Shown: positions 30,075 to 39,196 of the stretch, in pieces
Layout: every line of letters begins with the position of its first letter
How positions within the stretch are numbered: position 1 is the stretch's first letter
The notes under the pieces: generated by a model
What the model was told of the DNA's origin: nothing
What the model saw: only the letters and a program-made list of their open reading frames with translations
Database searches by the model: none
Assembly: GCF_016820575.1 (NCBI RefSeq)
Contig: NZ_JAEMQH010000002.1
Location: 248,001 to 312,000, forward strand
Direction of reading: 5' to 3'
Length of the DNA: 64,000 nt
Source: Marinobacter sediminum
Lineage (GTDB): Bacteria; Pseudomonadota; Gammaproteobacteria; Pseudomonadales; Oleiphilaceae
Program-made: the position numbers and the translations under genes

Positions 30075-31001
30075 TCAGCTGTCACTCGGCTCCGTGGCAG
30101 CGGTTTTCTGGTTGGGTAGGAGTGCAGTTTCCGGCGTCGACGTGGCCAGCTGCTGCAACTGGTCTGGAGTCACGTTGCGGACTACCTCCCGAAAATCATC
30201 ATCGTAGTAGGACAGGTTGTTGTACTGGATCATCGCCCGGATTTCGTCCACGTAGTCCTGGCCACGTTCGGAGTAGCCGAGTAACCCACCAGCCAATTCA
30301 GGCCCAGAGAGGGGATCGTTGCCTCGACGGTCCTGAAGCCGAATATCCCGGAGCTCCTGATACGTTGGATGCCGGTTTAGGTTCTGGATGTAGGCCCGTA
30401 CCGACCGGAACGGCGAGGAAAACTTGGCAACCTCGTGGTTGGCGCCTTCCACTCGGCTCCTGGGAACCAAGCCACAACCTTTTGAAAAGCACCATTGGCC
30501 GAACAGGTTGTAGCCCTTGGTGGCAAAGCGGGACGTGCCCCAGGCAGACTCGTTGGCGGCCTGGGCCAGAATCAGGGAGGGTGGAATCACGTCCAGACGC
30601 TTGCGAAGCAGGGCAAACTGTTCCTTGCTGCCTGGCTCGGCGTCGATTCGCAGTCGCTTCGCGTGACTATTCAGCCACTGCAACTCGTCTTCAGACAGTT
30701 CGGGTTTCTGAGCCAGGCTCTGCAGGTAATCCCGTTCAATCAAAATGCGGGAATTGGCCAGCACAATGCGCGGGTAAAGGAACGAGAAAAAGGCGGCTTT
30801 TTTCTCCGTGGTGTCGCTGTAGCGGGTGAAGTCGGGCAGGCCCTGATGCGCCCATTTCGGCAGTGCGGGCAGGGAGGTCAGCGAGAGTTCCGAGCCTGAA
30901 CGCCCGTCGTCCATGGTGGAAGGTGGCACATAGAAACCACCGCCCACGGCGAATGCAATTAGGGGAAGAATGAGCAACAGACCACGTTTGGCGGCAGACA
31001 T
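30075..31001 (-). CDS. Bax-like N-acetylglucosaminidase
   Basis: A 308-residue protein with an N-terminal signal or anchor (LLLILPLIAFAVGGGFYV). A glucosaminidase domain of the Bax/FlgJ kind carries the catalytic Glu151 in AQAANESAWGTSRFATKGYN. It should cut glycan strands of peptidoglycan in the periplasm. The ATG at 31001 has GAGAGG six bases upstream; a GTG at 31016 would add five residues. It stands 39 bases before the acyltransferase gene on the same strand. Confidence 0.85.
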   Translation of the reverse strand: MSAAKRGLLLILPLIAFAVGGGFYVPPSTMDDGRSGSELSLTSLPALPKWAHQGLPDFTRYSDTTEKKAAFFSFLYPRIVLANSRILIERDYLQSLAQKPELSEDELQWLNSHAKRLRIDAEPGSKEQFALLRKRLDVIPPSLILAQAANESAWGTSRFATKGYNLFGQWCFSKGCGLVPRSRVEGANHEVAKFSSPFRSVRAYIQNLNRHPTYQELRDIRLQDRRGNDPLSGPELAGGLLGYSERGQDYVDEIRAMIQYNNLSYYDDDFREVVRNVTPDQLQQLATSTPETALLPNQKTAATEPSDS

Positions 31002-31099
31002 AAAACCTCTCGTCACGAACGATATGCCAACGATTATAACAGGTTATACGCTGCCGTCTGCCAGTCGGGTCAGCGCCTGCCGGATCAAGGCTGTTTAAC

Positions 31100-33319
31100 T
31101 CATGAGGGCTCTGGAATTCGGGTTGCCAGCACCAGACCTATCTGTTCTTCACCCGCCTGAGTAGCCCTGAGGCGCAGGTAGAACTGAGTCTGGTCGTTGG
31201 TGAAGAAGCCATCCAGGTGCAGATTGGCGCCGGTGCCAGAGGTGTTGAACAGGACCCGGCCATCGTTCAGATCGGAGTAGGTCAGGGCAATGTCTGCGGA
31301 CTCCTGGAACTCGGGCGCAGAGACTGTTTCACCGCTCACCGAGTGGGAAACGTTTAACGTCCGAGGTGTCAGGGTAGCCGTGCTGCCTGAGGTAATGGTG
31401 AGGATTGAATTGTCGAAGTGCGCCAGGGTGTTGCTGTCATTCTCGAGCCCAAGGCGAACACCTTGCAGTCTGAAACGGCCGCTGTCCGGGGCGGGCGAAC
31501 CGGTTTGGGCGGCTGCGATGAGCAGGCCGTCTCCTCCGGGACTGTCGTTCAGGTTGAACGCCATCATATCCCCCTCAGGATTGCTGGCACCGACACCAAT
31601 ATCCGGCTGTTCAAAAGATCCCGAGGCATCGTCTTGGTCCAGATTCAGTCGGCCGATGTTTTTGTCACCATCATTGAGCCGGGAGGTGCGGGAGCTAATG
31701 GTCCAGGGCGTGAGCAGAGTATCAACGCTTGAGGACACAGTGCCGCCGGACCCTCTTTGGATCTGCTGGATCGTTTGGTTTTGGATGATGGTTGCGGTCG
31801 CCCGGCCATCCCCCGCTGCACCGTCCACCGAAACGTTCCAGGTACCGAGACCGGATTCAAAGGCGACCGGCACAGTGTCCTCGCCGAATTGCAGAGCAAG
31901 GTACACGACGTTGAACTCCCTGCCATTGAGTGTGTCCAGGTTGAAATCTGGTTCCCGTAACAGATCAATCTCCAGTATCGACAGGTAGTGATCTTCATCA
32001 GTCTCTTTGCGTTTTAGTTCGTCTCCGGCTTCTTCGAGTTCAATGGCTTTACCGGCGCTGAAGTAGCCGCTGACGACCCGGTCCGGGCCGACAGTCTCGG
32101 ACACCGAGGCAGAAGTGTAAGCGTCGAGGTAATAGGGGTTGCGGGTCCAGCCAAGTGTGGTGGAAGTGCCTCGCCCGGTGATGCTCTGGTAAAGCGCTCG
32201 ACCTGCCAGCAGCCGGGAATCGTCGAGTAGCGTGGCGGCACCCGGGGATGAAGCGTGAGTATTGAGTGGCCAGTGATCTGAGCCGCGCAGGAAGAAGTTG
32301 TTGCCAGCCTGATGAATAAGCGCTTCACGCTCGTAGGGGATGTCGCTGGCGAGCGATGTCACCTTGATGTTGAAGGCATCGAAACTGGTCAGCGTTAGTG
32401 CCGGATAGACGTAGCCGACGCCGTTGGAGTCCTCTAGCCGTTCCTCTTTGGCAAGGCGCACACCCCATTGCCCTGAGTTTGTCAGTGAGCTTTCGAGGGA
32501 CGTCTGGCCCAACTCAACGCCAAAAAAAATCGCATTGTAATCTGCCGAGCTGGCGCTGATTTTTCCAGAGGAGGTCTCATCCAGTAAGGCATAGTCCGCC
32601 ATGGCCGCGACATATCTGGAAAAATCACCACGATCAGAGAGTGTCGCAAGAGCAAGTTCCAGGTCTGCGTCGGAAGAGATATCGATTTCAAAATCGTGAA
32701 CCTGGTCGGCGAGGGTCGACCACACATATTTATTCAGGCAAAGCTGACCGCCGGCGTCTGCGACACAGTCCAGACTGCCTTGCAGCTGGCTTTCACTGTA
32801 TTCGGCGAGGGTGTTGCGAACCAGGTACTCGGAGAAAGGATTGATCTTCACGTCGCGGTCGGCGTCGGCTGCCAAGGCCCGCATCACGGTGTTGTTGTAA
32901 CTGGCCTCAATGATGACATCGGGGCCCAGGGGCTGGCCCTCTTCAAAACCAATAACGGTAAAACCATTGTCATCGGTGCGCATGGTCACCGGAACTGCCC
33001 CCAGGTTCTGGAGTGACGTATTGGTGGTGTACACTTGCACCCGATCAGGCTGAACAATTCTTAAATTGCGCCTGGTGAGTTCAGCATCCGGTGCCACACC
33101 ACCGGGGACCTCCAGGGTGACCCGGACTTCATTGCCGGCCAGGCCACTGCTGTTGCTGGAATCGCCGGTGCTGGCGGAGCTGAAATCGTTGACAGGATTT
33201 TGGCCGCCGGCAAAATCATTGGGGTTGCCCCTTACATCACGGATGGCATCGTCGCCACCGCCGCAGCCCATAAGAGCGGTAAATGCAGCGTAAAAAGCGA
33301 GCCCCGATTTCAGTCGCAT
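31100..33319 (-). CDS. Large lipoprotein of unknown function
   Basis: A 739-residue protein I do not recognise. It starts with a lipoprotein signal; the lipobox LMGC places the acylated Cys at residue 19, followed by GGGDD, which lacks the inner-membrane retention Asp at +2. It should therefore sit in the outer membrane. The mature part is acidic, rich in Ser, Thr, Asp and Asn, and looks beta-rich (TLEVPGGVAPDAEL near the N-terminus, then repeated short strands). There is no catalytic motif I can name. It could be an adhesin-like or surface-exposed protein. Confidence 0.75.
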   Translation of the reverse strand: MRLKSGLAFYAAFTALMGCGGGDDAIRDVRGNPNDFAGGQNPVNDFSSASTGDSSNSSGLAGNEVRVTLEVPGGVAPDAELTRRNLRIVQPDRVQVYTTNTSLQNLGAVPVTMRTDDNGFTVIGFEEGQPLGPDVIIEASYNNTVMRALAADADRDVKINPFSEYLVRNTLAEYSESQLQGSLDCVADAGGQLCLNKYVWSTLADQVHDFEIDISSDADLELALATLSDRGDFSRYVAAMADYALLDETSSGKISASSADYNAIFFGVELGQTSLESSLTNSGQWGVRLAKEERLEDSNGVGYVYPALTLTSFDAFNIKVTSLASDIPYEREALIHQAGNNFFLRGSDHWPLNTHASSPGAATLLDDSRLLAGRALYQSITGRGTSTTLGWTRNPYYLDAYTSASVSETVGPDRVVSGYFSAGKAIELEEAGDELKRKETDEDHYLSILEIDLLREPDFNLDTLNGREFNVVYLALQFGEDTVPVAFESGLGTWNVSVDGAAGDGRATATIIQNQTIQQIQRGSGGTVSSSVDTLLTPWTISSRTSRLNDGDKNIGRLNLDQDDASGSFEQPDIGVGASNPEGDMMAFNLNDSPGGDGLLIAAAQTGSPAPDSGRFRLQGVRLGLENDSNTLAHFDNSILTITSGSTATLTPRTLNVSHSVSGETVSAPEFQESADIALTYSDLNDGRVLFNTSGTGANLHLDGFFTNDQTQFYLRLRATQAGEEQIGLVLATRIPEPS

Positions 33320-33395
33320 ACCTGACTATCCCCACCGAAAATTCAGGCGTTCAGTCTATCAGCGGCGGAGCCGACAAAGCGTGAGGGATGGCACG

Positions 33396-33424
33396 AAAAA
33401 AGGCGCCCAAATGGGCGCCTTTTC
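33396..33424 (-). terminator. Bidirectional Rho-independent terminator after the YfaZ gene
   Basis: AAAGGCGCCC and GGGCGCCTTT pair around an AAAT loop, with A and T tracts on both sides. On the minus strand it lies 29 bases after the yfaZ-like stop and before the lipoprotein gene. It should end the yfaZ-like transcript. Confidence 0.9.
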
Positions 33425-33453
33425 TATATTCGTGATCCTGATGCAGGGTCAGA

Positions 33454-34014
33454 TCAGAAGAAGATCTTCATGCCTGCCATAACGCCTTCATCCAGATTGA
33501 CGTCGCCACGGAAGGGGCTATCAAGATCGGTGTTGAGGTAGCGATAACCGGCAAATACCTCGGCGTTGCGGATTACCCGATAGCTGCCCCGCAGCTCCAG
33601 GCTGGTCAGGTCATCGGAATCACCAAAAGCCAGGATGCTCGGCGCGTAGTGCAGACCGCCAGTGAAGGACAGGCCTGGCACCTTGGGGATGTTCAGAGTT
33701 GCAAAGCCACCCAGTGCAACGGCGCCGCCGTCGAGCTCATCGGCATCCCAGCCGAAACCGCGCATACCAATACCGGCCGTGGTAGGCAGATTGCCGATTG
33801 CGGTGCGGCCCTGAGCATGAAAGTCCAGGTTCAGAATGTCCAAGCCGCCTTCACGGTAGGTGTAGCCTGTGCCTAGTTGCAGTTCGTCATTGCTACCCAG
33901 GAAGTTCACCTGACCTTTGACCGAGTCATTCGTGAGACTCAGATCGACATCGCCGGCGAATGCCGGTGCTGCAGCCAAGGATAGAACCATCAGGGAAATA
34001 CGGGACGCTTTCAT
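33454..34014 (-). CDS. YfaZ family outer-membrane protein
   Basis: A 186-residue protein with a signal peptide (LMVLSLAAAPAFA, cleavage near residue 20). It forms a small beta-barrel with alternating strands (LGTGYTYREGGLDILNLDFH) and ends in GMKIFF, with the terminal Phe needed for barrel assembly. This fits the YfaZ family of small outer-membrane proteins of unknown ligand. It appears to be a single-gene unit. Confidence 0.8.
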   Translation of the reverse strand: MKASRISLMVLSLAAAPAFAGDVDLSLTNDSVKGQVNFLGSNDELQLGTGYTYREGGLDILNLDFHAQGRTAIGNLPTTAGIGMRGFGWDADELDGGAVALGGFATLNIPKVPGLSFTGGLHYAPSILAFGDSDDLTSLELRGSYRVIRNAEVFAGYRYLNTDLDSPFRGDVNLDEGVMAGMKIFF

Positions 34015-34126
34015 GCATGCACCTTTCGTAAGTGATTAAAAAAGTTGGGGTATGGTAACGGGCCGACCTTGGGCACTCAACTTAAAAGGTGGTAAGCCAC
34101 GTTTAATCTGGTGCTTGATCGACTAT

Positions 34127-34315
34127 TCAGTGACGGGTTTCTTCGCCGCCCTGGTCGAGATCGTCCGGCGAGACGTTCTCGGCGGGAACCCGGTATTCTT
34201 CATTGGCCCAGGCGCCGAGGTCGATGAGCTTGCAGCGCTCGGAGCAGAACGGGCGGAACGGGTTGGATTCGGTCCATTCCACGGTTTTTTTGCAGGTGGG
34301 GCATTCAACGTTCAT
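34127..34315 (-). CDS. yacG: DNA gyrase inhibitor YacG
   Basis: A 62-residue zinc protein. Four Cys ligands are visible: Cys5 and Cys8 in VECPTCKK, Cys24 and Cys28 in [14 protein letters not shown]. In E. coli YacG binds GyrB and blocks DNA binding. The open frame extends 14 codons upstream, but MNVECPTC is the usual start. In Pseudomonas it directly follows coaE; here about 4.3 kb separate the two. Confidence 0.94.
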   Translation of the reverse strand: MNVECPTCKKTVEWTESNPFRPFCSERCKLIDLGAWANEEYRVPAENVSPDDLDQGGEETRH

Positions 34316-34362
34316 GGTTGCCTTTGACGCTCGTATAACTGTATCTGTAGCCCGCAATCTGC

Positions 34363-36714
34363 TCAGGAGACTGCGGACGCCTTACAGTATTGTTCCAGTA
34401 CTGCCCTCAACATTTCAATATTGACAGGTTTGGCTACGAACGAATCCATACCGGCACGCCGGCATTTCTCCTCGTCTTCTTCCATGGCACTGGCAGTGAG
34501 TGCCACGACCGGAACCCGGTCACGATGGTTGGTGAATTCCCATTGCCGCAACCGGCGGGTCGCCTCGAACCCGTCAACCTTCGGCATTACACAATCCATG
34601 AACACGAGGTCGAACGGATTGATCTGCCAGAGGCTGGCAGCCGCTTCGCCATCGTTGGCGGTCATCACATCACAGCCAAGTTTTTCCAGCAGCCTGCGTG
34701 TGAGCGTGCGGTTTACCGGATTATCTTCAACCAGCAGCACTTTCATGCGCCCGCCAGGCAGTTCCCGTCGACGGGACGAATCGCTGACGGCCTGCAGGGA
34801 GAACCGTGTCAGGAATCGCCGCTCCTGAGCTGCCGCGTCCGAAAACAGCTGGTTCAGGATAGGCATCAGGCAAGACTCACGCAGCGATTTGCTCAAGAAC
34901 GCATCGGCGCCGGCTTGCCGGAAGTGTTCGGCATCGCCGCGTTGGGGGTTGGACGATAACACCAGTAAGCGCATGTTGGACCAGAGCGGGTTGCCGCGCA
35001 TCTGGCGGCACAGGAGATCGCTGTCCATGTCCGGAACAAAGCCATCCAGAATGATCGCATCGAAGGGTTGCTGGCTGTCGAAAGCCTGGCGAAGGGACGT
35101 CAGAGCCTCACCGGCGGATTTCACTGCCTCAATGTGGACGTCATGGCGGGCGAGCATTTCCAGGGTGATCTTGCGGGATAACTCGTAAGAATCTACCACC
35201 AGAATACGCCGGTTTTTCACCATCCGGTCATCAGGCCGCACCCGGGCCGAGCTTTCCGGTGCCACGGGGAGCTTGAGTTCAATCCAGAACGTGGAGCCCT
35301 CGCCCGGGCGACTCTCCAGATCCAGCGAACCCTCCATCAGGTTGACCAGTTGCCGGCAAATGGTGAGGCCCAGGCCTGCGCCGGAAAGCTGGCGCTGGAA
35401 GTGTTGCTTAAGCTGAACGTAGGGTTCACACACAAGAGGAATATCTTCCGGGTTGATACCAACCCCGGTGTCTTCCACGGCGAGGCGGAGCCGGAGTTGA
35501 CCATCGCGTCGGCTAAGCACCTCAATACTGATGAGCACGTGGCCTGAATCGGTGAATTTGATGGCATTGGAGGTGAGGTTGAGGAGGATCTGGCGAATTC
35601 GTACCGGGTCGCCCTTCAAAACCCAGGGCAGGTTCTCATCGATACGCAGCTCGAGAGCCAGGCCTTTTTCGCGCGCCCTGGGCCCAAGCATGTGCACCAG
35701 ATCGTTCAGGGTTTCCCGCAGATCGAACGGGATGTCCTCAAGTACCAGTTTGCCGGCTTCCATGCTGGAGATGTCGAGTAGGTCGTTGATGATTGCAGAC
35801 AGGCCTTCGGATGCGTTGAGCAAGGTGGCAACGTACTCGCTCTGTTCCTGGTCCAACGGCGTATCCGAGAGTAGGTTGGCATAGCCGAGCACGGATTGAA
35901 GAGGAATGCGAAGTTCATGGCTGACGTTAGCGAGAAACTGGTTTTTGGCCTGATTTGCCCGAACGGCTTGATCCCGTTCGCCCTGGGACTGAATCGTGCT
36001 CTGTCGCAGGGATTGAGTGTCTTCGAGGATCTGGAGCCGCATTTTGTTCAGCGCCTGCTCCAATTCGGTCAGTTCATCCGGTGTTTTGGGCGTGGACCGT
36101 TTGAGCTTGAGTGGCTCTACCAGGGCGTCCAAGTTGAGTTTGGCGGCGTAGTCAGCCATGGCCTCGAGGTGTCGGGACAGGGTCAGGCGGACAATGATCA
36201 ACAACCCGAAGGTGCCCAGCATCACCACAATGGATTGAAACAGCAGGTTAAGCAGCGCCCGATCCCTGAGGTCGTCGTAGATGCGCTCAACCGATGACGT
36301 AAGCGTGAGTGTGCCGACATCCTGAGGGCTGCGGAAAGTGGATCGATCGAAAACCAAAGGGAAGGTGTTGGAGATTACCCGGCCTTCGGGAAAGGTGCCG
36401 GTGGTGAACTGGTCACCGGTCGAAGTAACTACCCGTGCGTGCTGGATAGCATTGACGGCTTTCATGTCATCGAGGCTGTTGGCAACCTCGCTGTAATTCA
36501 TCAACCAGATGTTGTTACTCATGCTACCGGACACCAATTCGGCAGCGCGGGTCTGGGTGCTTTCCAGCTCTTCTTTCAGGCGCTCAATCTCACCGATCGT
36601 TTGGATACCAGTGGCAACAAGTGAAAGCACCAGGCTGAACAGCAGCACATACGCAAGCAATCGGGCCGCGAGTGGCCGGATTCCCAAACGCTTTAACAAC
36701 CGGTTTGAAGGCAA
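34363..36714 (-). CDS. Hybrid sensor histidine kinase with two receiver domains
   Basis: A 783-residue membrane kinase. Membrane helices at about 15-38 and 153-177 bracket a periplasmic sensor of about 115 residues. A HAMP-like stretch and coiled coil follow, then HisKA with His266 in [13 protein letters not shown], HATPase with SNAIKFTD and [13 protein letters not shown], receiver 1 (about 503-620, Asp557) and receiver 2 (about 657-775, Asp707). Receiver 1 has a single Asp (VVDSY) where an acidic pair is usual. There is no Hpt domain, so an external phosphotransfer protein is needed. The signal is unknown. It is encoded between yacG and trmO. Confidence 0.9.
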   Translation of the reverse strand: MPSNRLLKRLGIRPLAARLLAYVLLFSLVLSLVATGIQTIGEIERLKEELESTQTRAAELVSGSMSNNIWLMNYSEVANSLDDMKAVNAIQHARVVTSTGDQFTTGTFPEGRVISNTFPLVFDRSTFRSPQDVGTLTLTSSVERIYDDLRDRALLNLLFQSIVVMLGTFGLLIIVRLTLSRHLEAMADYAAKLNLDALVEPLKLKRSTPKTPDELTELEQALNKMRLQILEDTQSLRQSTIQSQGERDQAVRANQAKNQFLANVSHELRIPLQSVLGYANLLSDTPLDQEQSEYVATLLNASEGLSAIINDLLDISSMEAGKLVLEDIPFDLRETLNDLVHMLGPRAREKGLALELRIDENLPWVLKGDPVRIRQILLNLTSNAIKFTDSGHVLISIEVLSRRDGQLRLRLAVEDTGVGINPEDIPLVCEPYVQLKQHFQRQLSGAGLGLTICRQLVNLMEGSLDLESRPGEGSTFWIELKLPVAPESSARVRPDDRMVKNRRILVVDSYELSRKITLEMLARHDVHIEAVKSAGEALTSLRQAFDSQQPFDAIILDGFVPDMDSDLLCRQMRGNPLWSNMRLLVLSSNPQRGDAEHFRQAGADAFLSKSLRESCLMPILNQLFSDAAAQERRFLTRFSLQAVSDSSRRRELPGGRMKVLLVEDNPVNRTLTRRLLEKLGCDVMTANDGEAAASLWQINPFDLVFMDCVMPKVDGFEATRRLRQWEFTNHRDRVPVVALTASAMEEDEEKCRRAGMDSFVAKPVNIEMLRAVLEQYCKASAVS

Positions 36715-36757
36715 TGCACGGGTTCCCTGTGTCGACTACTCATTAATCAGTTCGAGT

Positions 36758-37501
36758 TTAACAGACCGTTAGCACTTCAACACGTTCCTGTGAATCAAGG
36801 TTCACGAAGCGGAAGCGAACGTTCAGATCATAGAGATGGGCGCCGTAAATCCGTTCCTCCTCCCGGCCGCGTCGGAACGAGGGCCGCGGGTCGTAACTGA
36901 CCACATCCTCGATCAGGTTCCGCAAATCAGGGTAGGCCTCCTGCGGAAGTGCCTTAAGCTGCTTTTCGGCTTCTGGCAGAAAAGACACTGCTAGCCGTTC
37001 AGTTGGCGGGCTGTCGGCCCAGCCCAGTGAAGCCTCGGGCACGGCGTCTGCAAATGGCAGGTAAGGCTTGATGTCGAGAATAGGGGTGCCATCAATCAGG
37101 TCGTGGTCACTGATGTGCAGGATCAGCCGACTGTCTTTGCGGCTGAGGCCGCGGTTTCTGACCACAGAGAGACCCAGACTGTTGGGCCTAAAGGGCGATC
37201 GGCTGGCAAAAACACCCACTTTACGGTTACCGCCAAGGCGAGGCGGCCGGACCACCGGGCGCCAATCGGCACGAACCGCTTCGTGGAACTGAAAGGTCAG
37301 CCAGAGATGGGTCGCCGATTCCAAACCCCGGAACGCATCTTCGCGATCGTAAGGCGGTTCGATGATAAGTTCCGCGTGGGCGAAGCGGGTCAGTCCCGGT
37401 TGCCGGGGCACGCCAAACTTGTCGCGAAAACACGATCGGGTGAGAGCGATTGGTGAGAGTGTCAGGGCGTCCTGCGCGGGTCGGGACGGGTGTCTTGGCA
37501 T
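36758..37501 (-). CDS. trmO: tRNA (t6A37) N6-methyltransferase TrmO (TsaA family)
   Basis: A 247-residue protein with an N-terminal TsaA/TrmO beta-barrel domain, LTRSCFRDKFGVPRQPGLT, followed by GVFASRSPFRPNSLGLSVV, and a C-terminal extension. TrmO methylates threonylcarbamoyl-adenosine at position 37 of tRNA-Thr with S-adenosylmethionine. It lies 2 bases after the outer-membrane protein gene, so translation may be coupled. Confidence 0.9.
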   Translation of the reverse strand: MPRHPSRPAQDALTLSPIALTRSCFRDKFGVPRQPGLTRFAHAELIIEPPYDREDAFRGLESATHLWLTFQFHEAVRADWRPVVRPPRLGGNRKVGVFASRSPFRPNSLGLSVVRNRGLSRKDSRLILHISDHDLIDGTPILDIKPYLPFADAVPEASLGWADSPPTERLAVSFLPEAEKQLKALPQEAYPDLRNLIEDVVSYDPRPSFRRGREEERIYGAHLYDLNVRFRFVNLDSQERVEVLTVC

Positions 37502-37503
37502 AG

Positions 37504-38631
37504 TTAATCCAGGTAAGGGCGTTCAAGGCTGCCGGAAAAATACAATTCTATCCTGAAAAGCACCGACGCCCGGTCCTTGAAGCTGTCGTCCCGTGGAAAC
37601 TCCAGAGCCGGAATCAGTTCGGTGTACACCCAGTCACTGTGCAAGCGGTACCGCCAGGTCAAGTCCGCAAAGGCTGAGGTAGTGCGCCAGGAAGGCTGGC
37701 TTTCTCCCAGGACCCCCAGTCGAGGCGTCAGGGTTGAGCGGTTATTTAGCCTTTTATCAACGCTGAAAATCTGGGCCGCCACGAACTTCCGATCCCTGTG
37801 CACCCACTCCAGTTCTGACGAAGACTGAAAATACCAGCCATTCCCGACCGAGCGGCCAAAGCCAACCCAGGTGCGTTCGCCCCAGCCATCACTGTGGTAG
37901 TAATAGAAGCGTTGCTGAACACTCATCAGCCAGTCATCGTCCAGGCGCCACTTCTTTCGGGCGGTGGCTCGCCAGAATGCATCGGGCGGAAATCTCAGGC
38001 GCGCACCCACGTCGTTAGACAAGTTGATGGCGTCACCAATCTGGGTCAAGTAACGCAGAGCACCGGTGGTGTCCGTGTCGGTCCGATCGGTTTCCGTCAG
38101 CTGTCTGTCACGTTGCCGTTCCTCCAGTGGGATCAGCTCTTCGCTTTCACTCTCAATGACCAGGCGTAGTTTGCGACGGGTAGTGGGAACATCGAGACGG
38201 AATCGGGCCTCCGGCTCGAACTGGAATGGATCGCCGTATTCGGATTCGGTGGCAAAACCCACTCGAAGGTAGCTGGCGTTGTTGGGAAGGTTGTACTGGC
38301 TGCCAGAAAAGGTGCGATCTGCCCACTGGCCCAGTCTTTCGACGCGGGGGTTTTGCGTTCGCCCCTGGAGCAGTACCCAGTTGCTGAAGTTGAACCAGTA
38401 GGAATCCCTTGGCTCGTCCCAATACTCCTCGGGCGAGAAAGTATAGAAGGATTCAGGTAAGGTGCCGGGCGCCAGAACATCGGGCACCGGCCGTTCCTGA
38501 ATCTGGAATACAGGTTCAGCTGCCCGAGTGGGTGCATGGGACAAGAAAAAGCATGCGGCGGTGATGCCTGTCAGCAGGGAACGAGAGTAGCGGTCAGGCA
38601 AAGTCCACCAACATCTTATTATGCAATTCAT
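37504..38631 (-). CDS. Outer-membrane beta-barrel-like protein of unknown function
   Basis: A 375-residue protein I cannot place in a named family. An N-terminal signal sequence (SLLTGITAACFFLSHAPTRA, cleavage near residue 37) is followed by alternating aromatic strands such as WLMSVQQRFYYYHSDGWGER and repeated WRTTSAFADLTWRYRL. The pattern suggests a small barrel or surface protein. The chosen ATG at 38631 lies 38 bases inside coaE. A TTG nearer the signal peptide and an ATG at 38673 are also possible, so the start is uncertain. Confidence 0.7.
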   Translation of the reverse strand: MNCIIRCWWTLPDRYSRSLLTGITAACFFLSHAPTRAAEPVFQIQERPVPDVLAPGTLPESFYTFSPEEYWDEPRDSYWFNFSNWVLLQGRTQNPRVERLGQWADRTFSGSQYNLPNNASYLRVGFATESEYGDPFQFEPEARFRLDVPTTRRKLRLVIESESEELIPLEERQRDRQLTETDRTDTDTTGALRYLTQIGDAINLSNDVGARLRFPPDAFWRATARKKWRLDDDWLMSVQQRFYYYHSDGWGERTWVGFGRSVGNGWYFQSSSELEWVHRDRKFVAAQIFSVDKRLNNRSTLTPRLGVLGESQPSWRTTSAFADLTWRYRLHSDWVYTELIPALEFPRDDSFKDRASVLFRIELYFSGSLERPYLD

Positions 38632-39193
38632 GAACCTGACGCTCCACGTCAGCGGGCGGACGGTTGTTATCAATTATAGCGTCAGCCTTCGCGCGGCGCT
38701 GATCTCTTGGCATCTGTGCTGCAATAATTCGCTCGACCTGTTCCCGTGAATTGGCATCCCGTGCCACGGTGCGCTCGATCTGAATATCCACCGGCACATC
38801 CACCACCAAGGCGTAATCCACGAGTTTGTGTTGATCGGTTTCAAACAACAGGGGAGTGACCAAAAGCACGTAGGGCAGTGAGTAGTTGTCCGGCTTCAAC
38901 TGGCGAATCAGCTCTTCCCGGATAATGGGATGCAGCAGGGCTTCCAGCCATTCTCGTTCCTCAGGCGTTTCAAATACAATGGCCCGGAGCTTTGCGCGGT
39001 CAAGGGCGCCGGCGGCATCCAGAATATCCGCACCAAAATGTTCGGCAATGGCTTTGAGTGCGGCTGTGCCTGGCTCAACCACTTCGCGGGCAACATCGTC
39101 CGCGTCGACCCAGTGGACGCCCAGGTCCCCGAACATGCGCACAACGGTTGATTTGCCGGAGCCGATTCCGCCGGTAAGGCCTACAATTGCCAT
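38594..39193 (-). CDS. coaE: Dephospho-CoA kinase CoaE
   Basis: A 199-residue P-loop kinase for the last step of coenzyme A synthesis. The Walker A motif GGIGSGKST is at residues 8-16, followed by VDADDVAREVVEPG. It follows pilD by 3 bases, as in Pseudomonas and many relatives. Its 3' end overlaps the next gene. Confidence 0.96.
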   Translation of the reverse strand: MAIVGLTGGIGSGKSTVVRMFGDLGVHWVDADDVAREVVEPGTAALKAIAEHFGADILDAAGALDRAKLRAIVFETPEEREWLEALLHPIIREELIRQLKPDNYSLPYVLLVTPLLFETDQHKLVDYALVVDVPVDIQIERTVARDANSREQVERIIAAQMPRDQRRAKADAIIDNNRPPADVERQVHELHNKMLVDFA

Positions 39194-39196
39194 CAG

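Noticed and set aside
30122..30829. Long plus-strand open frame opposite the Bax-like gene
   Set aside because: Its Arg-, Pro- and Gly-rich composition is typical of an antisense frame in GC-rich DNA; the minus-strand gene has a clear catalytic domain.
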